NCBI GenBank assembly: GCA_008704415.1
Contig: VXIS01000020.1
Span: forward strand, 186,001 to 250,000
Reading direction: 5' to 3'
DNA: 64,000 nt
Source of the DNA: Sphaerosporella brunnea
Taxonomy: Eukaryota; Ascomycota; Pezizomycetes; Pezizales; Pyronemataceae
A program made the position numbers and the translations under genes. The notes below the pieces were generated by a model, which had not been told where the DNA came from, searched no databases, and saw only the letters and a program-made list of their open reading frames with translations. Within the stretch, counting starts at the first letter, position 1, and every line of letters starts with the position of its first letter. This document shows positions 1 through 11,011 of the stretch, in pieces.

Positions 1-359
1 CGCGTCTGCCAGCCCAAACTGCCGCCTTGTCGCGCTTTGTCCTGGCTCATCTCTCTGGCGACCTTTCACTCCCAGATCATATCAGCCTCTATCCATCTGC
101 GGATAGCGGGGGGGAGGGGAGAGGAGGGAAGGAAGGAAGGAGAGGATACTTTGTCGAACGACTCCCCTGCCGCCAATCGGTCCAGGGCTTCTTGGATCTG
201 GCTCGACTTCTCGCAGAGGATGTGACGCACGTTGATGCTGTTCGCGGGCTTCAGCTTGTCGTCTTTTTTGTCTTTTTTGTCTTTTTTGTCGGTGGACGCC
301 TTGGCGTCGGAGCCGCCTTTTTTGCTGCTGGAAGAGGCTTTCTTGGTGTCTTTGCCCAT
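1..359 (-). CDS. Par14/PIN4-type parvulin peptidyl-prolyl isomerase (partial, cut by left edge)
   Basis: Small PPIase of the parvulin family, which in eukaryotes (human PIN4) acts in the nucleus on cis/trans proline isomerisation and ribosome biogenesis. Exon 1 is 359..150 (70 codons), intron 149..63 with donor GTATCC and acceptor AAAG, exon 2 runs from 62 off the window. Residues 1-38 are a Lys/Ser/Gly-rich basic tail containing KKDKKDKKDD, encoded by a TTTTTTGTC repeat seen on the plus strand. Then comes the PPIase start NVRHILCEKSSQIQEAL, and after splicing the typical VAREMSQDKARQGGSLGW. The lysine-rich tail plus RHILCEK and KARQGG-LGW is the Par14 rather than Pin1 (WW-domain) signature. 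The last third of the domain lies outside the window. Start chosen as the only ATG before the basic tail. Confidence 0.9.
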
Positions 360-1580
360 GATGTGCTGGTGGGTTGTTGGTGTTGGGGGGCTGGTGACGC
401 GAGGTTACGCGAATGATGAGTGCATGGGTAGTCACTCGGTGGGTGGTTTGACGGCGCAACCTCCGGATTGTGTGGTTACATTGGAATTGGGGATTTCCTC
501 AAGCCATTTCAATTCTCTTTGCTGATGGCGATTTTACCACAAAGCGTAGCGCTTTTTGAGGATCGAGACGGAAGGACCAAATATTCGAATGAAAATTGGT
601 TTTCAGCACAGCCACCTCTTATATATAGCACACCGCCAATCTATGTAGTTACCAGCTAGAGTAGATCTTCGGCTTCAGGTTTTTCGGTGTGTGCACTTTT
701 TCACCAGGCCAATCGTTACGTATACCACGTTTGCCTTAATATACAGATTGTTGGTCGAAGCCAGCTGAATCTTTTGCGGCTGACAAAAAAACCTTGCAGT
801 GCCTTTGGATCTCAGACGGCCGATGTCTTCCCCTCGTGAATGAATGTCTTCCCAGTGGTCCTGTTTCATGCAAGGCTGAGGCAGGTACCCGCTCGTTTGT
901 CCGTTGCATACAGAAACGGTTCGGAAGGTTATGCACCAAGCCAGAGCAGTGTGACATTCCATGATTTGCGGCACGTGCTGACCACTTCGACGTGGCGCAG
1001 TGCCGATTGGAGTCATTCGACAGCGGACACTGGAGAAGAGGGCAACGCGGCATGTCGTGTCTCTCGCCCCGCGACTCGCCAGCTCTCCCTGCTGGAAGCG
1101 ACGGCTGCCGAAAATGTGCTAGCACAGCGCCACCGCAAAGACACATATTCGGATCCAAACCGCCCAGCGCGTGGGCGGCATGGAAACAAGCCGGGAGACC
1201 CAGTTTGATTCGTCGATGTCATAAGCGGCTGCAGTATCCAGCGATGTCGGAGGCCAGACAGACAGACAAGACAGCAAGGCCCCCCCAAAACCCACCCAAT
1301 GATCACCGCACCTGTCGTCAGCACTCTGTCTCAAGTTCGATCCAGTTCTAAAAAATTGCCTCCTACCTCCCAGCCGGGCTAGTCGTCGCGCCTGCAGCAT
1401 CGTCAAATCAAGAAAACGCCGTCTTTTTTTCCCTCCTTGCTGAGATCGAATTTTCGCTTCTTTATATATTCCGCTGCCCCCCTCGTGCTGCTGCTATTTA
1501 CTGCTGCCAGTATTGTCGTGACCTGTGCTGCGGCCCACCACTCCGATCTCTAGCTTAGCGCAAGCCAACCCCAACCAACC
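360..1580. other. Intergenic region, divergent promoters
   Basis: Divergent spacer between the parvulin gene and the F-box gene. It holds several overlapping frames of up to 140 codons on both strands but none has recognisable motifs, splice logic or a consistent frame. TATATA-like stretches at about 618 and 1462 could serve as core promoter elements. I see no RNA gene or repeat. Confidence 0.6.
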
Positions 1581-2975
1581 ATGTTCAATCTCAACGACCG
1601 CCAGTCCGTCTACATCGAAAACAAAGCCCTACGGCTCCGCCGCGCAGTCGAGCGAGCGCGTTCGCAATTCCTGGCGAAAACTAGATCTGCGAGGTTCGTG
1701 AAAACTCGTTTCTTCAAGTAGCCTCCCGTCGTAACTGTATCCCGCCCCGCCCGAGGCAGTGAGCAACCCCGCACGAGGGTTGTGCTACCTCGGGGGAGCT
1801 CGGTGATCGACTTCTTTTACACACCTGCGAGCGAAGACCTGGAATATGAAAGCTAATGGGTCTACCGTTGCAGCAATACTGGCTCGTCATCCGGCTCATA
1901 CCTCGACCGCTTGCCCCTGGAACTCATCATCTCGATCTTCGGCCGGACAGAATGGCGCGATGTGGTGCGCCTGAGGATGGTGTGCACCTCGTTCCGTGGC
2001 ATGGTAGACACCCACGAGCACGTAATCGCGTCTAGAATCCTTAGACACTGCGGCAGGAACATGGAGCTTCTTTCCGAGCTCTTCCCGTCACCTAAGTCCC
2101 GCAACCCAGGCCATGAAGGACAGAGACGCCCCACGCTGCAATACATCCACTCCCTTGAGAAGCGGGACCGGACGTGCAGCGAGCTTGCACACCACCTTTC
2201 ACGGCGGGCAGTAGCTCCGATTTACGAACGCCACGAAAAAAGCCTTGCGGCGCCTATGAACCTCACTCGCAGGGAGAAAAAGGAGATGGAAGCACACAAA
2301 GAACGGGCCATTCGTGGGATCCAGAGGAAGCTGGCCAAGCAGCTATACTACGTGGAACAGTTCCTCCTCAACACACGCCTCCATTTTTCTGCCGCCCTGA
2401 CCAGCTTGGCTGTTGAAGACGCTGCCGGCGCACCCCCGACAGTCGATCTGCTGATGGAGGTGTATCATGGCGTCCAAGATGGCATTATCAAGGCCATGCC
2501 TGACAACGTGTTGATGTCTACGCACCACGCATTCCATTTCCTTGTCAACAGTATCCGCCTTGCAATGAGCCCGGATCCGCCGCATAATATGGGAGATGAT
2601 ACAGTGTTGATCATGCTGCGGTGTGCTTCCCCGCTGCAGAGATGCAATGAGTTTTTGGCAGCAGATGTACCCTCAGCCCCTAGCAAGTTGAGAAGGCAGT
2701 TTATGGCCGATATGGTGGGCGAAAAGGAGCAGGTTGAGATGCTCACAAATGTTGTTTTTGGAGCCAGTGATAGGAAGGCAGGGAAGAGGAGGGGCAGTGG
2801 ACTTGCGAAAGATTTGGGGTGGGAGTTGAAGATTCGCGAGATTTGGTTTGACGTGGCCAGGAATGAGTTGAGGAGAAGAAGCCTGGAACGTCATAGAGCC
2901 GATGGGTTGTTCTTATTCCCGGAGGTGCAAGGAGAGGTCATGGTGGGGTGTCCTGGGTGTGTGGTGCCTGGCTAA
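1581..2975 (+). CDS. F-box domain protein, two exons
   Basis: Predicted substrate adaptor of an SCF ubiquitin ligase; the substrate is unknown. Exon 1 is 1581..1693, intron 1694..1873 (180 bp, donor GTTCGT, branch CTAAT near 1853, acceptor GCAG), exon 2 is 1874..2975, giving 404 residues. The start has a clean leader (CCAACCAACC ATG). The N-terminus is a short basic segment (residues 1-37), then a Ser/Gly linker, and the F-box at about residues 48-90: YLDRLPLELIISIFGRTEW followed by DVVRLRMVCTSFRGMV. The remaining 310 residues are mostly helical and have no leucine-rich, WD or kelch repeats that I can see; residues about 165-175 are charged (REKKEMEAHKERA). No close family name is recognised. 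The frame join (codon split AG|C) keeps the F-box in frame and is therefore well supported. Confidence 0.85.
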
Positions 2976-3247
2976 GGATGTGGACGGTTCTCTGGGATTG
3001 GTGGGTTGATTTTGTCCGTTTTGCATTGATTTTGTCAGATACCTGCTGTCGTCGGTTCGGAGTTTAGGATACCACTCGACTAGAGCAAAATGAAATGTCC
3101 GTTTATGATCAATTGGTAGAATCATCTATGCTATGCTGCCCCATTACGGATCCATCATGCAAACAGATCGCCCAAACTCCTGTAAAAAACGCCTGATATA
3201 ATTTTTTGGTCCTCTCTCCCACACATGGATATCGAAGCTTCCCCAAC

Positions 3248-4018
3248 CTAGAACTCGAAGAAATCGTCGTTCTCAATACCTTCGCCCTCCTCCTCCCCCT
3301 TCTCCGGTTCCTGGTTCCGTTTCTTCTTTTCGCCTTCCTTGGCTTTGCCATCATTCTGCTTCCTCTTTTTCGGCTTTGTAACCTCGTGGGCCTCCGCCTC
3401 TTCCTCTCCTTCCTCCTCGTCGCCCCGATCCATGGTTCTGGCTCCCAAGGCATTATCCTTCATTCTTTTCGCAATATCCTGCTTGATCGCATCCCGCTTG
3501 TCAATGACATCTTGATTGTTCCCTGGGTCCTTGAACAGGCTGATGTACTTCTCCCCGCGGGGATAATAAAGCGTATAATTCAGCTCCACCTGGGCGTTGT
3601 GGATCTTCTGAGCCAGATCATCGGGCACAGCGTCGCCCTCAAGCGCTGCCGCCTCTCTTTGTAGTTTGTTCAACCGTCTAGTCGCCTTCTGCCTCTCTAT
3701 TCCCAGCGAAAAAAGAAAACATCAGAACATCATTTCCCGCGCCATCTCCACAACATGGATGGACCTACCGAAAAAGCGCACCATGTGGTACTTCTTCGCA
3801 TTCTTCTGCTCCTTCCTGCTCCGAGTCGCGTTTGTGAGCTCGAGCTTGTAGGCGGCGAGCGCACGCTCGCTCTCGACGCGCGCTTGCGCTGAAAGTGTGC
3901 TCTGCGCTCGCGAAAGTATTCGCTGCACATCGCGGATTTTCTTCTTGAGCGTTGTGACGGATTTGGTTCTGCCGCCGTAGGAGGTTTTGGGGCGTTTGGG
4001 ACCGGGCATTCGAGGCAT
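3248..4018 (-). CDS. EFG1: rRNA-processing protein EFG1
   Basis: Nucleolar protein of the small-subunit pre-rRNA pathway (18S maturation). Exon 1 is 4018..3769, intron 3768..3697 (72 bp, donor GTAGGT, acceptor AATAG), exon 2 is 3696..3248, giving 232 residues. The splice joins KKYHMVRFF to ERQKATRRLNKLQRE, which is the diagnostic core of the EFG1 family, so both splice sites are well supported. Before it lies a basic coiled coil (KKKIRDVQRILSRAQ, then RVESERALAAYKLEL), after it the conserved LNYTLYYPRGEKYISLF motif. The C-terminal 60 residues are a Glu-rich and Lys-rich tail (EEEGEEEAEAHE ... KKKRNQEPEKGEEE) as expected for a nucleolar protein. It is transcribed divergently from SEA4, the start codons being only 318 bp apart. 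Confidence 0.93.
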
Positions 4019-4336
4019 TTTGAGTGCGGACGGTGATCGATGGTGAGTGAGGTTGAGGTTTTGGAGAAGTCAGGGGGCTTGGCAAGGTGGGATGACATCG
4101 GCATCTTCCACCGCGACAACACAGCAAATCACCATCGGCGAATTCCAACACACGCGTTTCACGGACTTCAACTTGCTTGATTTTGTGCATTTTTTTTTTT
4201 TTTGTTTCCTTTTTTTTTTTTTCGCTGCAATGTTTTTGCCAGCGTGGTCCCAGTAGTTATCAATACAGAATCCAAGTTGCAACTTTGCTCTCCACGCGCG
4301 CGCGCCGATTTCGATATAGAGAATTTAGCTGCAGCA
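4019..4336. promoter_or_regulatory. Compact bidirectional promoter of EFG1 and SEA4
   Basis: The whole 318 bp between the two start codons must hold both promoters and both leaders. The centre carries long pure T tracts (about 4191-4203 and 4211-4222) and a CGCGCGCGC stretch at about 4298-4306. Homopolymer T tracts are nucleosome-excluding elements in fungal promoters; that they act so here is inference. Confidence 0.55.
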
Positions 4337-7212
4337 ATGAATTCCAATCTTCAAGTCTGGTGTTCTCCACACTCCACCGCTAACTCCCAGCGCTTCGTGA
4401 AGATCAGCTCGAGAGATCAGGAGTTGACGGTGTACGATGTGTTGGATTCGGTATGTGAACCAAAGGCGGCGGTGGTGGGGAGAGACATGCTGATGAGATG
4501 TGGGGGATATGGCGAAGTCGGATGGAGATCTCAGCTTTAAGGAATATACGAAGCACACGAAGATTCCATATATGCGGGTGGGTTATGGCCTGGGCGAGCC
4601 GGAGTATGGGTGCTGATGATTGGGAACAGTGTTTCGACTGGTCACCGGTAGATCCAGGTGTGTTCCTAATGCCCTGCTATCACTCAGAATACTGATATAT
4701 CGGGACGCGAAAAGACTTAGTATCCATCGGCCACTCCTCAGGCGAAGCCCTCCTGCTGCGTCTGTCCAATACCACCAACGCACACATCCCGCTCGCGGTG
4801 AAGCAGCAGCGCTCCTGCAACAGCATATCCTTCAACTGCAATGGCTCCATGCTCGCAACAGGTCTCGACAAGGTGCGCAGCGACTTCTGTCTCAACATTT
4901 GGGACATCAATCAGCGATTGGGTGCCGGGTCGGACCGACCATTCCGGCAGCTAGCCAGCAGCGATGCTATCACCAGTTGCCGCTTCACTAGGGACAATCC
5001 ACAGATACTCGTGGCGGGTGTGGCCTACCGCTGGGTGCGGATGTACGACTTGCGGGAGCCTCCGAGCAACCCCGTTATCAGCTGCAACAGCAAATGTGTC
5101 TACAGCCTATCACTCGATCTGGATCCGAACTATTTTGCTGGGTACTCGGACGAGGGAATTGTTACCGTTTGGGATCGAAGATTTGCTAGGAGTAGTCCAG
5201 CAGGCGAACCTGCCCTGCTTTTCAATCGCTTGATGGACGATTTTAGCCGCAACAGTGGCCAGGTCTCTCATTTGAGATATTCGAATTCCAGGGAGGGCGC
5301 ATTTGCAGTTCTGAGCACGGGCGGCGGGTTGAGGGTGTATGAGACGAGCAAGATCCTGAACGCGGAGTCTGCGGCGCCGTTGGGGATCATTGGTAGCGAT
5401 AGTGGGATTGCGGAGGGGCATAAGTCGCGAGGCGGCTGGAGAGATTCTGCCGCCAGCCTTCTGGAAGCCGGAAGGGGCGCTTATGGAGGTGGGGGTGGCG
5501 GCACTTCTACTTCCGGCACAAGGACACCAAATCCTAGGTTCGAAGGAGGCGAAACTCTCGTCGTTAGTCGTATCAACGATATTGCTCACGCACGGTCCAG
5601 CAAGGGTGACCAGAAGATTGCCTGCTTTGACTGGATGATGGAGGGACGAGGGGGAGGCGCGCACAGCGGTGCGTTGAAGGTTGTGGCGGTCAAAGGCGAC
5701 GGTAGTCTCGAGATTATACGGTGCCCAGGGCCGGCCCCAAGTATTGCCTGGGGAAGCAGAAACGAGTTTGCAGTCACGTGCGAGAATGATCTTCAGATCA
5801 TGTCGACCTTGGAGCCCGAGCTCGAGGAAGAAGTTTATGCCCAATTGCGACCTAGGAGGAAGAGCATATCCGAATTCGAGGATCATGACTACAAGGACCA
5901 CACCTTCTCTGGAGGCGAAAGCCCAGACAATAAGGCTGACACCGCCCTGAGCAGGCGACAGAGAGCAAATAGCTTAATCAGGCCGGAGGATTTCTTGCCG
6001 GATGCCCGTCAGGTCCTGCAGAATGACATCTGCGTCGTGATGCGGAAGCGCGTCGAAGCGGGATACCTGATGGACTGTAATAAGAACGCGGCGCTGGCGA
6101 GGAAGGAGGAAAATCCTTACCTCGAAGACATGTGGGTATGGCTTGACGGAGCGCACGAGTGTGCTAAAGACGGAGGAATGATGACTGAGACGCTGAACTT
6201 GAGCTATCTGGGAGTGCTAGCGACATGGCGCGGAGGTCGGGACCCAACTCCTGAGACGAGAGTATCTACCAACAGAAGAATCCGTAGAGAGGATTGGACG
6301 GCAGCATGCGCAGAAATCAACAAACGCTTTGGTCGAAACAAGTGGGACAGCTGTAACACCGCGTTCCCGGAGCAGAGACGGCTATGTTTGGCCATCTGCG
6401 GCACAAATTTCAATTCCGAAGGACTCGAGTTGGAGATACAGCGGTTGGAAACAAACGGGGAGCATAGCAAAGCCGCCGGTCTGGCGCTTTTCCACGGAAA
6501 GATCGACCGCTGCATACGCTCACTCCAGCATGGCGGCCGCGCCCTAAAGCTCATGTCCACAGCTGTGGCCGGATACTATGCCGCTCGCGATCACTCTCTC
6601 CCCGCCCACAGCACCTGGAAAGAGCTCGCAAGCGAAATGGCAAATGAACTCGGCGACCCATACCAACGCGCGATCTTTGCCTTCATCGCAAACAGCGACT
6701 GGCGCGAGGTTCTGGACGAAATAGGAGTTCCGATCCGAGAACGCATTGGCATTGCGCTACGCTGGCTCGATGACGACGAGCTCACAAACTACCTCGAGTC
6801 CACCACCAACGCTGCCATCCGAGGCGGCGAACTGGAGGGCATTATCCTCACCGGCATCACAGAGGAGGCCGTAAAACTCCTCCAGGAATACATTAACCGC
6901 ACCGGCGACGTGCAAACCGCAGCATTAGTCGCCGCCTTCTCCTCCCCACGCTTCTTTAAAGACGATAGAGTCGAATACTGGATCGAGTCCTACCGCCAAC
7001 TCCTAAACTCATGGCGCCTCTTCCATGCACGCGCAAAATTCGACGTCAGCCGCGGCTTCTTCTCGAGAGACAGAAAGGGCGCCATGACTATGAATCCCCC
7101 GCAGCGCCAGGTCTACGTCCGGTGCGCCAACTGCGACAGAAGCATCAGCCACACGACAAAGAAAGACCCGAAACTCGCGGCAGTAGTAGTAGCAGCGGTG
7201 GGTCAACAACGC

Positions 7213-7293
<81 letters not shown>

Positions 7294-7684
7294 AGTCAGC
7301 TCCAGCCTCCCATGCCTAGGAATATCCCTGGCATCGGAAGAGCCACCGCTGTCAAACCTACCGTTTGTCCCCACTGCAAAAAGAGCCTGCCCCGTTGCGC
7401 AGTGTGCTTGCTTACCCTTGGAACTACGTTTTATCGTGAGGATGAAAAAAGTGCGGATGTTGAGCGGGATTATGATCGCTGGTGAGTCCCTCCGCCCCCC
7501 CCCCCCCTGCTCTTTCTTTCTTTCTTTTTTTTTGCGTGGAAGAGGGAGTGCTAATGTATTGTTGCGTAGGTTCAATTTCTGCCTCAGCTGTAATCATGGC
7601 ATGCATGCCGGCCATGCTAAGGAATGGTTCAGTAGACATAAAGTCTGCCCCGTGCCTGATTGCGAGTGTAGCTGTAAGATGTGA
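4337..7684 (+). CDS. SEA4: SEA/GATOR2 complex subunit SEA4 (Mios homologue)
   Basis: WD40 plus zinc-domain protein of the vacuolar SEA (GATOR2) complex that relays amino-acid signals to TORC1. Exons: 4337..4450, 4518..4577, 4630..4657, 4715..7481, 7570..7684; 1027 residues. Introns are 67, 52, 57 and 88 bp; the second exon reads SDGDLSFKEYTKHTKIPYMR and the third CFDWSPVDP, typical WD strands. WD repeats fill residues 1 to about 350 (CNSISFNCNGSMLATGLDK; YSDEGIVTVWDRRF). The helical middle is followed by a C-terminal zinc region with CANC (about residue 869), CPHC, CAVC, and in the last exon FCLSCNHGMHAGH and CPVPDCECSC. A run of about 30 glutamines (CAG/CAA, 7204-7293) sits inside this zinc region between the first and second CxxC. 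The long terminal exon 4 frame ends in TGA at once after the donor GTGAGT, so the last intron is required to recover the final zinc ligands. Confidence 0.93.
7205..7293 (+). repeat. CAG/CAA trinucleotide tract encoding polyglutamine in SEA4
   Basis: About thirty CAA and CAG codons in a mixed pattern, interrupted once near the start by CGC (Arg). Mixed codons slow replication slippage, yet the length is likely polymorphic between strains. The tract separates two zinc-ligand pairs of SEA4. Confidence 0.9.
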
Positions 7685-8120
7685 TAGATTTTGAGGGAGA
7701 AGGAAGGGGGGGAGTTATGGCGTTTTTTTTTCTCTTTTTCTTTTCTTCTCTTTGCATGCTGCTTGGATGGTATTTTTTGGTATGGTTATAATGAATTCAC
7801 GTAGAGAATGATTTTAAGTAATTCTAAGTGACAGAAATCAAGAGATACAGATACATTGGTATTTCCCCGAGGTGTAGGTATACGCAGAGTTAAAGGAGCA
7901 CAGGCAGAGCCATCATCATATATCTCTACAACCGACGGACAATCCCATGGCATCAAAACCAACAGAGAGAAAAAAAGAGAAAAAAAACGCATCAAAAAAC
8001 TCAACCGGAAACGACAGACCAGCACTCCCAAGCAACAATGAAAAACAGAAACACAATGCATGAGACCCATAAGCAAAACCCGCAAAAAGAAGCCATCCAG
8101 CCTCTCTCCGAGTGTGTGTA
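7685..8120. other. Intergenic, convergent 3' ends
   Basis: Shared downstream region of SEA4 (plus) and the SLC35F6-type gene (minus). T-rich stretch at 7725-7755 and A-rich stretch at 7965-7990 are candidate poly(A) signal regions for the two genes. No gene seen. Confidence 0.6.
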
Positions 8121-9608
8121 TTATATGTGCTCGATAGGACCCTCAGGCAACAGTCCGGCGCGGTCCTCACAGCCGGATCCGTCCTGGTCTTCGACATGCG
8201 TGGCTCTTCGCGAGCCCATGCAGACTCGCAGAGGAGGCTGGACTAGTTCGTTGAAGAGGAAAGTACCGTAGACCAGCAGTCCGAATCCAACGATCTGGAG
8301 CCACTTGAAGGACTCTGTGATGATGTTGTCAATATCCCGTTTACATGAAGTTTGGGGAGAGGGGACTCACCCCAGTGGAGAGCCAGAGAGACCATCCAGA
8401 TGAACAGCGTACGGCAGGTATCGATAATACTACGCGCGGTGGCCGAGATGCTCCTTGTGACTGAGATACCAAAGAAGTTGAAGCCGCCAATCGACACCAT
8501 GATGGCGAGGGAGGACAATGCCACAGTCGGGTACTGCGTCATCTCGCGCCATCCCTCAACGGCGTCAAAATATCCATGCCTTCCCTCGGGCGTGACTCCC
8601 ACCGTAAAGTGCAGGATAGCCATTCCAAGGACGGTGACGACAAAGCCAAAGATTCCCTCCCATCCGACGACCTTGAGAGGCTCGAGGGAGTACTTCTCCA
8701 GAACCCACTCCTCGACTACAAACTGCGTTGCGGTGAAGATTTGCGCAAACGCGATGAGACACACGCCGATGACGGTGCTGAGCGCGGGAGAGAGACTTCC
8801 CATGCCCTTGCCCTGCAAACCCTTGATCCTGTCCTCGGGTGCGGGGTCCTTAAATATCGCGCCGGCCAGACCGACGACGCCGACACCGATGACGACGATG
8901 AACAGGGCGAACCACTGGAAGGGGTACAATACGCGTTTCAAGAACAGGACGCTGAAGAGGCCAACGAACAGCACGAGGGCACCGCGGGTCATCTGGTATA
9001 TACTGGCGGCGACGAAGAGGAGGCCAACGTTCATGAGGGTGGTGCCGGCAATGTCGCAGCACGCAGGAATTGCAAGTAGGAAGACACGCCATCCCGAGAT
9101 CGGGATCCGGCCATCTTCATAGACCTCGACGGCTTTGGGGACTAGAGTGCGGTTGTCGTCCTCTTCATCTTCAGCTGAGGGACCTACAGGCTGGTATCCG
9201 GCGTTTTCTCGTCGCCGCTGGAGGTACAGTTGTCGTAGCGAGAAGATGCCAACGATTAACCAGCAGCCCATCTCGCCGATAAACATCTGCAGACTGTATA
9301 CAGCCCCCAATCGTTCGTCAGCATATAAATAGCTCGGCTACTGCCCCCAACCAGAGGGACAACACGAACGTTTGCATCACCGGCTGCTCAAAGACATGTC
9401 GCTTTGTAGGATCCGGGTCGTCGCAGTTGCGGACGCATTGCATGTCCTGGTATTTAGTTAAGAGCGTGTTCGCGACGCCGGTCACCAGCATCTACACATT
9501 CAGCATTGTTAGCTGCCCATAGCTTCCTTCCTTTCATAGCTCCGAGAGAGAGAATTGGGCGAAACATACGCCAGTGACCAACGCGGCGGTAACAATAGTC
9601 GACGGCAT
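8121..9608 (-). CDS. SLC35F6-type drug/metabolite transporter superfamily membrane protein
   Basis: Multi-pass membrane protein of the drug/metabolite transporter superfamily, closest in pattern to SLC35F6 (TANGO9/C2orf18) proteins of endomembranes; the substrate is not known. Exons on the minus strand: 9608..9570, 9491..9342, 9286..8371, 8314..8121; introns 78, 55 and 56 bp; 432 residues. The spliced N-terminus reads MPSTIVTAALVTG, MLVTGVANTLLTKYQDMQC, then QTFVLSLWLGA|MFIGEMGCW, a family hallmark. About ten hydrophobic helices follow, including GTTLMNVGLLFVAASIYQM and RGALVLFVGLFSVLFLKR. A long acidic cytoplasmic loop (EDEEDDNRTL) lies after helix 2. The last splice joins ALHW to ESFKWLQIVGFGLLVYGTF, the final helix. 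The C-terminal tail is hydrophilic with two Cys. Without the last intron the frame would run into an unrelated Ser-rich tail. Confidence 0.9.
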
Positions 9609-10423
9609 TGTGTGGCTGTCGAATGAGTAGTTTTCTATGGCGATACGTCGCAGCTCTGCTTGGAGAAGCTGTACGGAGTGGATGTGAAAGCAGGAGCGGG
9701 AACAGCTGAGATAGCAGGGTCTGGGTTTATCTTGAGAGGTGCAGCACGCGCGGACTTCGGGTAAAGGAAACCAGGACGTATGAATTGCACCAGTCTAGCC
9801 GCAGAAAGCCACGATCCTTCGTGGGCTGAAGTGATCAAGTCTGCGAACAGTCGGACCTCGCGTCATTTGAGAATGATGGCCAGCCTTTTTGTAGGCATCA
9901 ACAGCTGCTGATGACTAAATCGGCAGCAGATAGGTGCCAAGTCACGAGTGATATGCTGTGCATTCTGTTGCCAAGACAACCATCAACTGCAGACTTGGTG
10001 ATTGTGTAAGAGGACTTCAAAGGACCTTCTTAGAATGCAACCAACTCTTCTATCAGAAGTGTTTGTCCTTTCTGCACCAATAGTCTTTCGGCTTGGAGAA
10101 AATGCCACACTCTACCTGTAGCAAAGTTACTCTAGAGTATGTGCGAAGCTAGAGTAGCGCTCTGTGGAAGACTCCTTGGGAAACAGACTGATCATAGAAC
10201 CCACTTGAACAAATTTACGCAGCCTCTCCAACACTCACAAAAGCCCTCTGAATATTAGGTATATGACTATGAAGCCTGATAGTATCGACAAAGTTCTCGT
10301 TTAGGCCCGAAGTCATAAAGCTTCTTGTTCCTCGCCGCTATATCAGGTTGACAAACCCTCCCCTACTCTCATTGACGCACCCATTACCTCCCCCACAATT
10401 CTACAAACACACACACAATCAAC
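9609..10423. other. Intergenic, divergent promoters
   Basis: Spacer between the transporter gene (minus) and the small gene at 10424 (plus). No convincing frame. Just before 10424 the leader is rich in CACA and ends AATCAAC ATG, a normal fungal start context. A TATATCA at about 10340 may be a core element. Confidence 0.5.
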
Positions 10424-10645
10424 ATGCTGTCCGACCGCCCTGAATTCCGCATCATAGAAACCGCGCCGGGCTTCATTGGGAGCGAAATAGTGCAATATGA
10501 TACCGGGACTCGGAAGAAGTGGGACGAGCAGCAGAATGCACCAGCGATCATCGAGATCCGATTACCACCCTTCCCCACAGTGACAGAGCGCAGCGGGAAG
10601 GGTAAGAAAGTCGAGAGAGTGAAGAAGGGGAAGGGTTCTGCCTAG
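10424..10645 (+). CDS. Small hypothetical protein, 73 aa
   Basis: Single-exon frame of 73 codons beginning MLSDRPEFRIIETAPGF and ending in a basic tail (KGKKVERVKKGKGSA). I do not recognise the family. Supporting points are a good start context (ATCAACATG), a plausible promoter-like leader, an uninterrupted frame with amphipathic alternation (SEIVQYDTGTRKKW, IIEIRLPPFP), and convergent placement to the next small gene with 141 bp between the ends. The Lys/Arg-rich tail could bind nucleic acid, which is inference. It could also be a chance frame. Confidence 0.5.
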   Translation: MLSDRPEFRIIETAPGFIGSEIVQYDTGTRKKWDEQQNAPAIIEIRLPPFPTVTERSGKGKKVERVKKGKGSA

Positions 10646-10786
10646 CGGCGGACGGCATTGCGGAGCGTGATTGGTGCCGTGGTTCCGCAGTTGTTATCTC
10701 GGCCCGGTCCGCAGCACATAAGGCACAGCTTCTGGAACAGTGAAACACACAACAACTTTGCATTCGCTACAACCCCCGAACAATAG

Positions 10787-11011
10787 CTACTGAATCGTAC
10801 ACGACGACGACCCCATCGGCGGATACGCTTCCCCACCATTTCGTGGACATTTACACCATTGTTCCTTCGGGATCCCGTCCATCACGGAGGATATGTGGGC
10901 GCCGCAGCCGATCCAGGTTGCGCCAGCTGTTAGTTTGTCAGTGGTCTGGGGATATGGAGGCGGGGGGAGGGTATGCTTACAGCAGTTACTGCATTTTGTT
11001 TTTCTGCACAT
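10787..11011 (-). CDS. Small Cys-rich zinc-binding-like fungal protein, 56 aa, two exons
   Basis: Exon 1 is 11011..10981, intron 10980..10927 (54 bp, donor GTAAGC, acceptor AACAG), exon 2 is 10926..10787; 56 residues. The spliced product starts MCRKTKCSNCSGATWIGCGA and continues HISSVMDGIPKEQWCKCPRN. This pattern of CxxxxCxxC, TWxGCGxH, a VMDxxP turn and WCxC recurs in very short predicted proteins of many ascomycetes; no function is established that I know of. Six to seven Cys plus a His suggest a single zinc site, cytosolic or nuclear. Unspliced, the frame is interrupted by a Pro-rich insert (LPPPPYPQTT) that breaks the motif, so the intron is well supported. The C-terminal 15 residues are not part of the usual motif. 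Confidence 0.78.
   Translation of the reverse strand: MCRKTKCSNCCKHTLPPPPYPQTTDKLTAGATWIGCGAHISSVMDGIPKEQWCKCPRNGGEAYPPMGSSSCTIQ

Noticed and set aside
5110..5901. 263-codon minus-strand ORF
   Set aside because: Antisense shadow of SEA4; no motif, and the plus strand codes a well-matched WD40 protein.
7009..7575. 188-codon minus-strand ORF with a long Leu run
   Set aside because: The Leu run is the reverse complement of the CAG/CAA tract of SEA4.
8352..9122. 256-codon plus-strand ORF
   Set aside because: Antisense of the SLC35F6-type transporter exon 3.
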